Shown here piece after piece: positions 1-13,200 of a stretch of 64,000 bases of DNA. The position numbers and the translations under genes are program-made. Each line of letters opens with the position of its first letter. Positions within the stretch are counted from its first letter, which is position 1. The notes under the pieces are model-generated. The model ran no database searches and was not told where the DNA came from. It saw nothing but the letters and a program-made list of their open reading frames with translations. This DNA comes from Rhea pennata (Eukaryota; Chordata; Aves; Rheiformes; Rheidae): positions 9,519,501-9,583,500 of the forward strand of contig NC_084674.1 in the NCBI RefSeq assembly GCF_028389875.1. The letters run 5' to 3'.

Positions 1-2899
1 TTAGCAGGGTGGCAAATGGAGCTATGTGGCATGAGGAAGACAGAGTAATAATCTGGACATCAAAAAGCGAGGGAGAACTCCTGCAGAAATGATGCTGAGT
101 AAGTTTTTTTCCCCCCTTCAAGCCTTCTCTGAGACTGTGATATTTAGCTGTGCGCTTCTCAGAGATGTCTGGTTTTCCCTAGCTGAGTAAAAGGGTAACT
201 TCAAATACTTCTGTGTCACCTTGAAATCTATTGTATCAGAGTGTCCTTGAAACCTTCCAAAGACACTATGCTTAACTCTTCATAATTGCTTTGTATCAAA
301 GATTCTTATAAGCTGGAACCATCCTGGCTCCCTGCACCACACCCTCCCAGGACTGAGAGCATCCTCTACATGATAAGGCAATCAAAGCTGACTGCAATAC
401 TGCAGATGGAACTCAATTTTATACTTTTAACAATACTACTTTTTTTTCATTAGTATTCTCTGTCTCCATATTTTCCTCTTTCTATTGATGCCTTTCAGCT
501 AGTGGGTTGTATGTGTGGTAGTTTTTTTTCCTTTTTTTTTTTTTCCTCCAATTCATTGGGTCGATGACTTCAAGGACTTATTGACAATAGCTCTTTTATC
601 TTCTTTTTCTGGTCAGTACTCTGCACAACTTTTCCATTTAATAAGTACTTCCTACTTCCTTACACAAGCCCAAATTACCTATATTGTCGGAGACTCTGAA
701 TGTCAGTTGATCCTAATTCAAATACAGTTTATATCCCTTGGTGAAAGCCACTGAATGCCCCTGTGGTTACCTAACTATGCAGCCTTCCATTATATGCCAA
801 CTGACTCATAAGAACTGCATGTCCTGATACCCCTGGTTGATGAGCAAGGAGACAAAGAGGAAATCATCTTTCTTTGCCAGACAGTGTCTAGGTCTCAGTG
901 TTATTATCACTGAGCTTGCACTCCTTCTCCCTTGCTGTGAGAGACAATTTTTTCTTTAAAGAAACTAATACCTAAATAGACAAGATAAAGGATGGAGAAA
1001 GGAAGATTATACTACCCATTTTATAGGTGAGTAACAAAGGTACAGGGAAAGTAAGGTACACTCCCATGGTCACACAGGAGGTCTTTGGCGCGCACATGTT
1101 CCAAACAAAGCCTTCACTCCTTGGTGAGGAATCTATGAATTGTGAGTTGCAAGGCTGTTAAAGCTCTTTTGTTAAATCACATTTTCTTTTTCAAGTAGCT
1201 TACAGCAGGGCTGTTTTATGGGGATCTTCTATGATGTTCTCACTAATCATCTTCAGACTTACAGCATTGGAGACTCAGTATCTGTAGCTTCATGGAGCTG
1301 GAATTAGGCTGGGTTTTGTTTCCGTGTGTGATGAAACCCTGACTGAATTTCTTTTGTTTTGTTTGCATGAGACTTCCTTCTTCCCTTATAGCTGGCCAAT
1401 GTCATTTGTGACATTAGTACTGTCTTTATTATGTGTGCTACCAAGAGTACACGACTTTCTGAGCTAAGCAGTACAGACTAGCTTGTGTGTACACTGACTG
1501 GAGCTAATGGCTTCTGGTGCAGCCTGGCTGTAACTGAATTAAATCTGGGATAAAGTGAGAGTGTGACGCTGGCTGAGTTACCACTGGAGCTCAGTACTAC
1601 ATAGAAGGAGGAAAAAACTTATCCCAGTCTGTGCTTTCTGTCTGTATAGCAGAATACTGTCCTTTAACCAATACTAGGGTCTGTCTGTCCAGGGAATGTG
1701 TTGCTTTTTTACAGAATGGGGTCAGACAAGAAACTAGCATGTATATACGCTGGCGACAACTGCGAGGCTTCGACTTAGAGAAATAATGATGAATCAACAC
1801 AGCAGCATAACTATACTCATTCAGTCCCTCCATTCAGCATTGGGATTCCAGCTCTTTTGGTTCCAGTGTGGTCTTTTCCCTGACGTCCTTACTGCATGTC
1901 TTGTCAACAGAAAGGATTAGTAGGGGACAAGCAGGGAAATTCATTTGATACCGCAGTTCCTCTTGTATTCCCTTCTTGACTTGTCCCAGCTTTAGAGCAC
2001 GGCCTGAAAACTACCACGAGGCAGCACAAACAAAACTTCAGGGAATATGGTGACTCAGATCATTTGCATTATCAGATATTATCTAAGTCTCCATGGGTTT
2101 CTCTGTTTCCGTGTAGGTTATGGCTACCAGGATGGGTCAGGAGCACAGACAGATGGTAACAGAGAACTGATTTAGAACATAGTTTTATTTGGGAACACTG
2201 TGAACTAGAGAAAAGTGGTGATGCACGATAAGAAAGACATAAAAACACTTACAGCTGTGCTCTTCTTGGGAAACAGTTTTTGTCTTGGAGTGATGGTTAG
2301 AAATGGGACTTAATTTGCATGTATGCTTATGATCCCGAGAGTGGGTCAGGGCCTTTCTGCATCACAGAAGCACAGAAGAGTAAAGCAGCCACGAAGAGCC
2401 TACAGCAAGAGACAGAAATTACTTTTCTGTTCCAGGATTAAGTGTATTCATCACATCACCACAGTTAGAATTTTCATGGCTCGGTTTCTTTTGTTTGGTT
2501 GCTTTGCATTAATATTAAAGGATGATATGGGGGGGAGAAAAATGTCTCTTGAGAAACAGAAATGCAAAGGAAAAAAATCTTTTGTTTGCAAGTGCATTAG
2601 ACCTTATAAAAGTATATAATCCATGGACCATTGGCACGATCAGCTGTAATAGCTCCAAAAGAGCCATTGTGTTAATGCAGCCGATGAGCATGAGAACTGC
2701 CTCTGCATACTAAACATACTCATGAAAATTTTAACAACATGTGGATAGTGGGTAAGTGCAGCATGTAGTTGTTTTTAAAATTGAGAACACAGTATTCTAA
2801 ATTTCATCAAAATGCAGAAAAAAACTAAACTAAGATATATCCGCCAGCAAAACGTAACCTTAATAACATCTCATATTTCTTCTCAGATAAAGTAACTGA
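1..2899. other. Gene-free stretch with old repeat debris
   Basis: I see no supportable exon here. All open frames are short and have no splice context. A 13-base T run lies at 532-544, and a MIR/L2-like fragment is annotated separately at about 960-1,140. Base composition is ordinary AT-rich, CpG-poor vertebrate sequence. It may be intergenic, or an intron of the minus-strand unit if that gene runs past the left edge; the sequence does not decide. Confidence 0.5.
960..1140 (+). repeat. MIR/L2-like ancient repeat fragment
   Basis: The stretch reads like a decayed form of the common tail 'cattttacaggtgaggaa...' followed by 'ggtcacacaggaggtct'. In old amniote MIR/L2-type elements this tail runs as a gently decayed 'gaggcacagagaggttaag...ggtcacacag' block. 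The visible match is 'ccattttataggtgagtaa' at about 1,016-1,034 and 'catggtcacacaggaggtct' at about 1,065-1,084. This is a pattern judgement from memory of the family, so the exact family and both ends are uncertain. Confidence 0.45.
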
Positions 2900-4000
2900 T
2901 TTGCGACAAAAGAAATGAAGTAAGTCTCATTTATCTGGACTTCATAAAGGTTTTTGATATAATACCATTTGGGAAATTACTACTAAGCTAGAGAAGTTGG
3001 GGAATAGTGCAAGAAATCTAAAGTAGGCAAGGAAATATCTGAAGAAGAGATTACAATTTAAAGGGAAGATATTGTAAAGGAAGGAGCATGCTAATGGAGT
3101 TCTTCAAAGACTGATCTAATATTTTTATTAATGACCATGAACGAGACAGGATAAAATGTGGTAATGAAACTTTCTGAAAACTGAAAATTGAGAGATATCA
3201 TCTAACTTATCCCACTTGGTTTTCTGGTTCTCTTCTATATTGATGATTTGATGATCTGACAAATCTAAAGAGAGTAAGACATAGTATTACACATTGCAAA
3301 GTTATGGGTTCGAAGATAAGCAGAAGAATTTTTGTTTTTAGTTGGTAGATCCACAAAAGGAGACCTGGAGCCTCGTCACGTGCAAAATAACTGTAAGGAC
3401 CAACATATAGCATTTGTGAAAAAGGAAAACATCATCTTAGGATGTATCAGGAAGGTATCGGCAGAGTTAGGGAAACAGTACTGCATTTCAATAGTGCCAT
3501 AGGACCTGATCTTGAACATGACGAACACTTCTGGGTAACCCAGGAAGATTAATTCACAGTGGCACAGGCTGATCAGGACTACTAATATGATTAGAGAAAT
3601 GTAAAGAACTTTAATTGTTTAGCTAGCGAAACAAAGACTGAGAAAGGATCTGATTAATGTCTGTAAATACTGACATGTAAATACTGACACCAGAGACAGA
3701 GGGTAGCTGTTTAAATTTAAGTATCACTAGCTGCAGACAGTTTTACACTGGCTATGAATAATATCTTTTAGCTGGAAACTAGGAGGAGAATTCTAGTCAC
3801 TAAAGGAGTGACATGCTAGAGCAACTTCCAAAAGGAATAAGCGGTCAACACCTAGTGGTTTCTAATATAGAACGTGAACAGTCTTGCGTGGGGACTGATT
3901 GTCCAGGGTTGGGACTGATGGTCCAGGAAGTCTGTTCCACTTCCATACTCCCTTACTATCAAGGGCAACCTTACCAACATGAATATAAGGAGAGAATATA
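2900..4000 (+). mobile_element. Ancient CR1-clade LINE remnant, plus orientation
   Basis: At about 2,930-2,965 the plus strand translates to a decayed version of the LINE reverse-transcriptase block 'YLDFxKxFDxI' (seen as LDFIKVFDII). At about 3,085-3,145 there is a decayed equivalent of the 'GVPQGSVLGP.LFxIFINDL' block. Further on, 3,560-3,870 resembles the 3' part of old archosaur/turtle CR1-like elements: 'gaaaggatctgattaatgtc', 'ctggctatgaataa', 'ctggaaactaggaggag', 'aaggagtgacatgctagagc'. The element is riddled with stops and indels and is surely inactive. Length, about 1.1 kb, suggests a truncated copy. The ends are approximate. Confidence 0.7.
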
Positions 4001-4920
4001 TTTTATGGCTGTTACTTTTATTACATAATCTAACAGTCAAGGTAATTTAAATCTTTCAGGTGAGGTTCTCCCAATATTTTGTGCAATATCATTAATACTT
4101 CCCTACCTCTACTGGAAGTATTTTGTGTGATGGTGAGACAACATTCAACTCTTCTTGTGCCTGTGTCCCATGACGGTTAACACTTACCCTGTGCCAATAT
4201 GCTCTTCTTCTGGAAGCTCCCTCTGCCTCCACAGATGTTTTCACTTAACTCACCATCTAAAATTTTCTGAATTTCTCAAGGTTAAGTTCTCAAAAGTTGA
4301 AACTTGCATGTTGTTTCTTAGAAAATTTTTTTATACTATTTATGTGTTCTACTTACACCATGGTAACAGATAATAGTATAGAAAGAAAAGTATTAATAAA
4401 GCCATTGAAAATAATGCTGAATATTGTGACATATTTAATAAAAGATTATCATAAGTTGAAAGATTTCATTTCTTGACAGAAAGAAGTGGGCTAGAAATAA
4501 TTACAGATTTAGACACAACAAAGATAATACATTTAAAAGCACTGAATAATTTCTTTTTTCTCATGTGTCCTTACAACTTGGGCCCCATAGAGAGCTGTGC
4601 AGGGCCATGTGGGGGGCTGAGCAAGGTTTGTACAAGGCCTGTTTGAGTTTCCTCATGAGAGAGAGGTTATCAGCAGAGAATGCTACTTTATTATCTCTAA
4701 GCTAACTGGATCTTCGAAGATTTTATACTGACATGTAAAAGCATAGTGCTTATGGTGCTTTTAATGCTGATATTCCTAGGGCCAGTAACATTTTCCTTTC
4801 TTCATGGCAGGCCAATTTTACTCTATAAAGGTAATATTCAATTTGAATGAAAAATAGATAAAATCTGAAAAGGAATTACATCTAAGTTTTAGAACTAGAT
4901 TAATTGACCAAGTTCTAGAG

Positions 4921-4922
<2 letters not shown>

Positions 4923-4951
<29 letters not shown>
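4923..4951 (+). repeat. Poly-A run of 29
   Basis: An uninterrupted run of 29 A on the plus strand. It is the only long A run in the window. No recognisable retroelement body was seen directly upstream, so it may be a simple repeat or the tail of a decayed retrocopy; length is likely variable between individuals. Confidence 0.9.
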
Positions 4952-4954
<3 letters not shown>

Positions 4955-7184
4955 CCTAAAGGTATCCCCTCTCTTTCACTGCTAAAGTTTTCCAGCAGTG
5001 CTATCACGTCCTGGTCTTACCAGAATTGCTTAAGTGTTCAGTAGAGACTTAAGACTTCTAGAACAATCCTAGTAACATAACAAATAAAATTGCTTTGCAG
5101 GAAGTGTATTGTCTGCAGCAATGGGATAAACTCAAGATAGCTGTGGCAAGCCCAATACGTAAGAGTCACCTTTGCATGCCATGATGTTACCCTACGCAAT
5201 AATCTATTTTGAAGGATCCTCCTTGAGTGGCAAGTGTGTTCTTGGCACACCATTACAGTGGCTTAAAGGAAGCAGTTCTCTTTGTGTGTTGCACCATTTC
5301 ATCCTCCTCCACTGAAGTACTTGCAGCCTTTGGTCATGTGATTCAAACGGAAAGTTACTAAATCACATTTGTAATTGTAACATCTTTCACTGAGATTTCA
5401 TTTCTTCTTCTATAACAACTATAACCATTTATGCCAGGATGGAACTCGTGCATTCAAGAACTTTGCACTTTAAAACAAATGAATAATGCTACTTCTTTTT
5501 TTTATAATCTTTGTCGTTTAACTTTCCAGTTTCTTTAAATGTATTTCTAAATATTCTGGTTTATTCTGTCTAAATATTCCATTTATTCTAAATAGTCTAT
5601 TTTTTTTTCTTTTGAATGTCATTAACTTTTACTTTTGTCTAGCAACAGTAAGACCGATGTTCCCCCAAAAGAGGGACGGACAGACAGACAGACAGCACTT
5701 ACAGCCTTAAAAGAGTATTCTAAAGTTGCTGTGCATTAAATGACATATTGTCAATTATATATGGAGTCATTATTACTATAAAATGATATATGCAAATATA
5801 TATGTAATTAAAGTCTACAAAACATAATTTTAGCTTCATATTTTCACAGTTCAGCAAGTTCTTCATGATGCAAGATTTTTTTTAAAAAACAGTATTTTGA
5901 ATGCATCAGGTAAGAGACTGCTTACTTTAGTATCTGTTACTATTCAACTATGTAGGTTCAGTTATCTTCTTTGCTGTCTTTGAATCTGTGCTAACATTTT
6001 AGAAAATCTTATCTCTCATCAAAAGAGAGTTAATGACCTGGGTATAAACAGCTCATTTAGATAATTTTTAAAGTAGCCTTGAAGTACCCGAAGTTTTATC
6101 AATTCATTTACTTTTTACTTCTGGATGAACTTCAATAAAATGATGATGTTGCTGAAGTCATCACATATATGCCTTGGAACAAAATATCCTGAGATTATTG
6201 GAACTGGACTCCTTGTTCCACTCACACTTTCCGCCTTGCTGCTCGAGCACCTTGAGTCAAACTAAATTCCAGATATAACACACAGATCCCAGTTGTTACG
6301 TGTTCAAAAATTGCTAAAGAGTGTAACTTGAGTGCATCTCTATTCCTTATTGTGGTATTTTGCTTGGTAGCGAGGAGTGGTAACTTGCTTGAAATTCCCT
6401 ATTTTTAACCCTTTTTTGCTTCCCAGGATTTATCTCTCTTCAGTCCTTTGGTACCTAACCTTTTTTCCATGAGGTTTGAAAGGTAACTATCAGATACTCT
6501 TCAGCCAATTCCTTAAGATCCTTTGGTTGAGTATGATTTGGACCCTCTGAATCACAAATATTTAAATTATCTAAATATTCTTTTACCTGCTTTTTTTATT
6601 AATTCTGCTGCTAGATATTCCCAAAGCCTCTTTAATATTTATCTCGCTGAGTTCCATGCTTCCTTCTTCTTTAATATTAAAGACCAAAAAAACATAGATG
6701 TTCAGCAATTTTCTTTTCCTCTCTGGTCAATATAAGCTGACCTTTCTTTTCATTTAGGATGATCTTTGTTTTCTTTTACCCAACCTGTATTTACTTTCTT
6801 CTATTCTTCTCCCAGTATGCACCCTTAACTTTAATTGTATTTTCCCTCTTGCTTATTATTCTTATTGTTCCGTATTACAGATGTAGCTATTTGTATTTTT
6901 TCTTCTCATGTATTACTATGCATTATTTTTTCCTTTCTTTTTTGAAAATGGTTTGTGTTGCCGTATCTGAGGCTAAGGAATGTTTCTCTTTAGAACTTGC
7001 ATATTAAAATATATTTGACCTCATAAAAATATTACAGTATGTGTTTGGTATATTTTTCATACATACAGGGATATAAGAATCATGTCTGTTCTGTTTTGCT
7101 AATTTAAAATAATGGAATGTGAAATAGTAACATAAGGAGGATTGTTAAATGCAGGTGTTTGAATATGAACTGTGTGATTAAACG

Positions 7185-7262
7185 GCAGCACCACTGATGC
7201 CTATAGGAATTTTGCAATTGGCTTCAATAGGGCTAGGATTTTATTTTGATTCTGCACTTATA
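7185..7262 (+). repeat. Possible old archosaur/turtle interspersed repeat
   Basis: The stretch 'gcctataggaattttgcaat' followed by 'tggcttcaatagggctagga' resembles the motif 'ggagttttgccattgacttcaatgggagcagga' that recurs in turtle, crocodile and bird genomes as an old interspersed repeat. The match is degenerate and from memory, so confidence is low. Confidence 0.3.
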
Positions 7263-8932
7263 CGTAGACCTAATCTTAAGCCCTTAAGGTCCTTCAGACC
7301 TTGGTAGAATTTGTAATGATATAAAAATGTTCCTCTGCCTAAGTGCTTGTTGAACTGGGAAAATATATTTCGGACAAATAATAAATGCTTTTTTTTTATT
7401 AAATGCAGAAAACAAATTAATGTAAAATTAAGATTATTCTTATTTTTGTGCTAATGAACAATTTAAGTGAATCTTCCATGTGCATCTGGTCAAAGAGCAC
7501 TATAAAAATACTTCTGGACATGGTACCGCTCTAAATTTTCTAGACCATGTATAGCCTCATTTGCATAGATCCCATTTTACAGTGTGTTACGCATAAAGGG
7601 CTACTGAAAGGCTGCAAAAAAATAATTAAAAATAATACTTCAGTAATTCTAATTAAATAATAAAAAATAATTTCTAAAGGGTGCCATTAAGGGATTCTAT
7701 TCACAAAAGAGAGGGAATTATTTTTTTATTGATGATTTCCCTTGTTATTTTCATAATTTGGACATAATGTATAACAAAAATTCTCCAAAATATTACCACT
7801 GTATTAGGACTACTATTATAGGATACATATGTATATATGTATGATTTCTTTTTTAAATAAGTATTTATGACTATTGTGACTCCAAAGAAACAACATGCAT
7901 CATGTAGATAGTTCAAGTGTCTTCTAAATGTAAGGTTCAGAGAGGTTTGCTGACTGTAAAGCACTTTGTAGAAGGTCATGGAATTGAGGTTGATATTTAC
8001 ACGTTTGGTTAAAAGCTATGGTGACAGAATATGCATCATTATCTGTTTGCAGACTTGTCAGTTAAGGCTGGAACAAGATTACACCATCTTTGTCTTGTCT
8101 ACTCATATAATTTCTTGGTTGGGAGTAGGTCTTTGAACTGCATCCTATTCTTTTAAGGAAATTGTTTTTCTGTGTATGTCGCGTGGTTAAAAGTATCTCT
8201 ATACATACGATAAATTGGAATTATAATTTCAAGATCTGTGCTGATTCTTACTGCAATTAATAAACACTAGAATGCTGAATTTTTTAAAAATTAAGGTTAA
8301 CATGGAAAAAACAGACATGATATTAACGGCACTGAAGCCAAAGTTGGCTGTGAATACCCGGAACCCACTTGTAGCTTTATTATATAAAAAGTATCTTGTT
8401 CTTAGCTATTGCATTCAGAATCAATAATGATAAATAAAACAACAAGACCTTCAAACAGCAGATAAAAGGACTATATGTAGACTACATTTCAAAGACTCAG
8501 TTTGCTCTTGCATGTTATTAATATGGATTGCTATTACTGTACTTTTGTTAATCCAGTTTCCATTTGGTTTTATCTTATATTCTAGAAAATGCATAAGTGT
8601 GGTGCTTGTCTGTCTTACTGGCTAAGCTGCTAGAAACTGCAGAGCCAGAAGAGTAAATGTGAAAACTGACATGCTATGAAGGATGATAAATAGAGATGCA
8701 ACAGCCTGAAAATTATGGTTATGAATAAAAGATTTATCCTCAAAAACATGATTTTTATATAGTTTATATCATATCATCACAGTATATAATTTTCCACTGT
8801 CACTTACTCCTCACTTGCGAGATTCTTCACAGAAAGGTAACTGATACTTTCAAGTTAGGAATACCAGCAATTGTTCAATAGCTAAAATAGGCAGTTGCAT
8901 GAGAAATGGCCATAACAACGAGCTGAAACTGT

Positions 8933-10173
8933 TCATCCGGGATCATTTTGTTTATATTGATCTCCAGTCCATGTTTGCATAGAGTATATCTTCGCCAATT
9001 TGTAGCATGGAAATAAATATAAATGTCTAAGGATGTATACTATCTGTATCCTTTCCCAAATGCTTGTGTGCCAGCAGGACCCTTTCCAATTTGCTTGTAT
9101 TCCTTTTTTAAGTACATAAAAGCCATTTTCTACCAAGAACAATTAATATAAAAAAACAGATTATTAGGGCCCAACTAAATATAAATTGAAGATTCCTAAA
9201 TATTTATGAAAAGATAGTTGCCAAATGGCAGTGGTATTTAAGTAAATCAGCAAATATGGTTGCTGCCATTAACTAATAAACACAAAGTGGAACCATCGCT
9301 ATTTCCCTACTGTTGTGCATCTGTAACTCCACCAGTAACTCCAGAATGGCAATGCATTACTGTGATCTGGTAGGTGTAATATTGAACTAAATACAGTGCC
9401 AAGTCAGAGTCTGTTTCCTTCTACCAGACTTTTCTCTGACACAGCCACCAAACAGTATCAAACATGCAAATGCATCAACAAAAGGTCACATATTACATCT
9501 GCTATCATACCATAAGAGGCTTCCTTCTCAGCTTTCTTTCATTGGTTTTTATGCTCATGTAACTCCACTGAGTTAATGGTATCTATGCCAGGTACCTGGT
9601 ATGCCAGGTGAGTTGAAATTCAAGCCCACCAGCTACCACGGCTTCTCTGCTTCTATAAGAGGAAGGAACAGAAACAGAACAGTGCCCATAATTACTGGGT
9701 GTTATTCTGTCCCCCTTACAGCTTCTTTAAAAAGATTACAGTGTTCAAATGCTCTGACTAAACACTGTGCTCTGGTTCTGGGCCATCATTTCTTCATTAT
9801 GCTTCCCTCCACTTCTCTGGAAAGAGGGATGGTTCAGCACTAGGTAAAGAAGGGAGCACTTGATGCCTATTAACTCTTACAAATAATCTCCTACAGACCC
9901 ATAGTGTATCTCTCTGAACATTAATATATAGCAGATGCACTTTATGTTGTGCAGAAAAATGCACCACTCACCATAACAGACATAAAATTTGGTGTATATC
10001 TGTTTGCAAATGGAATGTTTCACCATGATAAGTTCTATATTATTTAATACCATTCATGTTTGATTACAGAATCAGATTATTGACTTCAGAGTTGAAAATC
10101 CCGCTGCAACTGAGTCGTTGTGCACAGCTCATTACAGAGATACCGCATGCTACATGCTTGCTGTCGTACTTAC
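8933..10173. other. Mostly noncoding stretch around the weak exon candidate
   Basis: Apart from the segment at 9,040-9,129, nothing here can be called. A perfect 12-bp palindrome CCAGGTACCTGG lies at 9,588-9,599, flanked by two copies of TATGCCAGGT (9,584-9,593 and 9,600-9,609). On the minus strand a strong-looking GTGAGT donor sits at about 9,971 (TTATG|GTGAGT), but no convincing acceptor and coding frame go with it. The plus-strand open frame 9,601-9,843 shows no family signature. Confidence 0.4.
9040..9129 (-). CDS. Weak candidate terminal coding exon of the minus-strand gene
   Basis: On the minus strand a T-rich acceptor (…attgttcttggtag|AAAATGG) at 9,130 opens an exon. Read in phase 0 it gives 29 residues beginning KMAFMYLKKEYKQIGKG and containing PAGTQAFGKG, then a TAG stop at 9,040. 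This could be a last exon. A second frame, phase 1 at the acceptor, is also open for 69 residues down to 8,933 but is Trp- and Cys-rich and looks less protein-like. The phase-0 reading does not match the upstream candidate at 10,174-10,256, which ends in phase 1, so either another exon lies between, the second frame is used, or one of the two is wrong. No poly(A) signal was seen close downstream. I do not recognise the protein. Confidence 0.2.
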   Translation of the reverse strand, partial: KMAFMYLKKEYKQIGKGPAGTQAFGKGYR

Positions 10174-10256
10174 GAAACTTTCCTTCCTGCATGAGATTCT
10201 TCATTTTTTCTAAGTTACGGGTGATCCTATTAAGCATTTCAGAGAGAGGAGATTTT
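10174..10256 (-). CDS. Candidate internal coding exon (83 nt) of an unidentified minus-strand gene
   Basis: On the minus strand a pyrimidine-rich acceptor (caactcacttccttag) is followed by 83 nt, then a strong donor (GTTTC|GTAAGT). In the frame that needs one base at the start, the exon reads KSPLSEMLNRITRN followed by LEKMKNLMQEGKF and ends in phase 1. It is rich in charged residues and leucine with a likely amphipathic helix, unlike the Phe/Ile/Leu strings of noncoding frames nearby. It would join in phase to any upstream exon ending in phase 2. I do not recognise the family. The sense strand of this gene is the strand leaving the CpG island leftward, which supports it, but splicing is inferred from sequence only and no cDNA is available here. 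Confidence 0.4.
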
Positions 10257-13200
10257 CTAAGGAAGTGAGTTGTAATTTAAACTTTAAAAGGCTTCTAGAT
10301 ATTCCAGGTACAAACTAAATCTAAAAAAAAAAGTGAACAAGGAACCTCAGGTTAAATTTATCACTTAAACCCTAGTGATACATTTTTTACTAGCCTGTTT
10401 TTCAAAAGAGAGGTATAAATACTTGAACTTACTCCCAGTGGACTGTTAAACCTTAAAATTTTCCATCTGGTTCTGTCAGACTTCATACCCTGCACTGCTT
10501 GCCACCAAGTCTGTGAATGAACTATTGTCATTCTCAATCACGATTTTTCTATACTGTATTACTTTTGAATATTGACTTCAGCATGCAAATTGAACCCTGA
10601 TTAATCTGACAACACCAGCTGCTCTGAGTTTAATAACATATAATAAACAGGTAATGCTTTATAGGCTTATATGGCTATTTTGGTAAACATGTCTATGGTA
10701 AGTATAGTATTTGGAACAGAAACAGTGGTAAAATGTAGCTGATATTTGTTTCAAAACTTCTTGTGGTGGTTAACTTGTCAGTAAGGTGTTTTTTTTTTTT
10801 TTTTCCTGTAAAGCAATTATTTTCAATTGATTTAAATCTGGGCCCTGACGAGTGCCATTATTCCCAGCATATAACATTCAGTCAAAGGCCATATTAAAGA
10901 TAAGACCAAATAATGGTTCCAATCATTTAATATAATGCATAAAACAACCATCTCAGCTGCCACCTCAGGATTGAGGTTGTACAAGGAATGTCCAGAATAG
11001 CCTGTCTTCTCTAATCTAACATTCTAATCTTGCTTTTGTATACTTAAGCACGGGGCAACGGTACAGACATAGTATAGCTATGTACAAAATATAAGTAAAG
11101 AAAATTGTCATTAAAAAATCAGAATTTACCATTTCAACTTCTTTTTAATTTAAAATAGATATTTACATATCTTAGTATTTTTCAAGTATAATCCTCATGG
11201 CACACATTTCAAGTGGAATATCTGCAGTTTTTGTTATGGGGAAAATATCTGCAGAGGAATGGGCTTTATATTTTATGCTGACTGTATTAAAATTCAAATT
11301 GTATCTTATCGAAAACAAATTGAAACCAAAAGTCATTTATTAAACATTCCATAAAAAATTTAGAACAGCTAGGGTTGGATTCTGCTCCCTGTGGAGACAG
11401 ATCACAGTAAAGGGTAGAACTGAGAAGCAGGTATTAGGAAAAATTACAGGGACTTTCTTTTTCAGCACAAAAAGTAGGTTGTGGTTTCTCCTCAGTGCCC
11501 AGGGATAGGGGTGCTCTTATTTTATGGAACGGTCTGTTACACAGGGAGTTTTTATATCCTATTTCTGAGCTAACAGCGATGGGCCAGTGTACTATGTTAT
11601 GATAACAGAACAAGCTGCATGCTGCTTCTCTTTGAAATAAAAGAATAGCTACATGTGCACTTCAAAGACTGAGGGCTAGAGAATCCTTCTCTGTCTTACA
11701 GGAAACAAGATTTTTCAGCTAGGACACACCTTTTTGCCTATTCCCTGCCTGAGTGGAATGCCAAATCCAGAAAAAAATTCTGTCTACAGCTTTTAGCCAC
11801 TTTCCTAGTGGCAGACTGGACAGCATTCTAGCCTACTAAAATAACAGAAATAATTCTTTGTACTGCTTATTTAGGCAAACATACTACATTGCACTTAAAT
11901 GTTCCCGTGTGGCATAATGTTTGTAAGAATGGAATTTATCTGAATGTTTTTGTTGCCGTTCTGTTGGCAATCAGTCTAGGCTTACTGTCTTGCCAACTAA
12001 GTGATCTTAATAGCACTGTTTCTTGAGTAGCACCATTTTTCTCTGTAATTCTCTACTTGCTTGTGATGTTAATTTTGCTTTACTTAGAAGCTTCTTGCGA
12101 TTGCTGTGCAGTTTTGCTTTGTAGTCTGAATTTTTTGTAGAAAAAGTAGGAGAGCAAAAGCACAATTTACTTTAAAGATTGGTGAGTTTCTTTATCGAAT
12201 CTTTTAGAATGTGAGTGACTTCTTAGTGGATTCAGTTGGGAGGCTTACAAAAGGCTGTACCTAAACTTCACACAACTTGGCCCTTTTCTTTCAATTCAAC
12301 AATGCAGTTTTTGACTCATTTATACAGACTGGATTTTTAATATGGCTTTCAGTTGGCTAAGCTCACTTCTCGGCAATTGCTAGCGTGGAGAGAAGAAGAC
12401 AAAGCCAGTAGTACTGGCTTTGATGATTGCAAGAACAGATCTTTGAGGAGCAGTCCATGGTCAATTACTTTAAGTCATCCATAAAATCACAGGCCTTTCC
12501 AGTCGCCTTCTCTCCAGGCAGCACAGAGGCAACTTCTGCTGGTATCTCAGATTAGAGTCCTATCCTTTCTTTACAGGAATAGTGTGGGTGGGATTAATGT
12601 AACTGACTGTGCTAAGACTGTGACGCCGAATAACGCAAATTTTTGTTATGGGATTTTAGTCCTCTTGGAGGACTTTCAGGACCATACTTATTTTAATACT
12701 GCCTTCCTGCTTCCAGACCACGTTCCACGTTAATCCCAGATGTAAAAACCACATGCTAATAAAAATAACTTGGCAAGGTATTATATTAATCAGGAAATAC
12801 TTATTCAAAACCTCAAAGGTTTCTTATTGAAAGCAATGTGAGATAGGGCCTTCTCATGTACTTTATTAGCTCTCATGCCTATTGAGAATATATACTTCCA
12901 AAACTAAGTTAACATTAAAACTAACTCTCTAAAACCTCTACAATCAAATCAAAAGTAAATTGAGATCAAAGCACCCAGTCAACAAATGACTGGTGGAGTT
13001 AAATCATCCAATTAATTAACGGTTAGAGAAATAATCCTTACATATTCTGAAGAGGCTTTGAGAAAACTATTTTTTCAGTTATAGATGCCAGCTATAGAAT
13101 TTATCAAGTGAAACATATCTATGATTTGTACTGGTTAAGAAATGGAATCAAATTCAAGTTTCTTAATGTCTGAATCATGATGCTAATGCCAAGTGTAAGG

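Larger units (their letters stand above)
4001..8932. other. Gene-free stretch, simple repeats only
   Basis: No exon with convincing splice sites was found on either strand. A 29-base A run (4,923-4,951), a short (GACA)4 tract (5,679-5,694) and a possible old repeat (about 7,185-7,260) are the only structured items. The 6,500-7,000 region is strongly T-rich on the plus strand and gives two open frames (6,523-6,735 and 6,759-7,007) whose Phe/Leu/Tyr-rich composition is what T-rich noncoding DNA produces. One weak minus-strand exon-like segment near 5,177-5,235 ends at a fair GTGACT donor, but its acceptor is poor and I do not call it. Confidence 0.45.

Noticed and set aside
6523..7007. Two plus-strand frames rich in Phe, Leu, Tyr and Ile that look like membrane proteins
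   Set aside because: The DNA is very T-rich, which yields such residues in any frame. There are no splice sites or conserved motifs.
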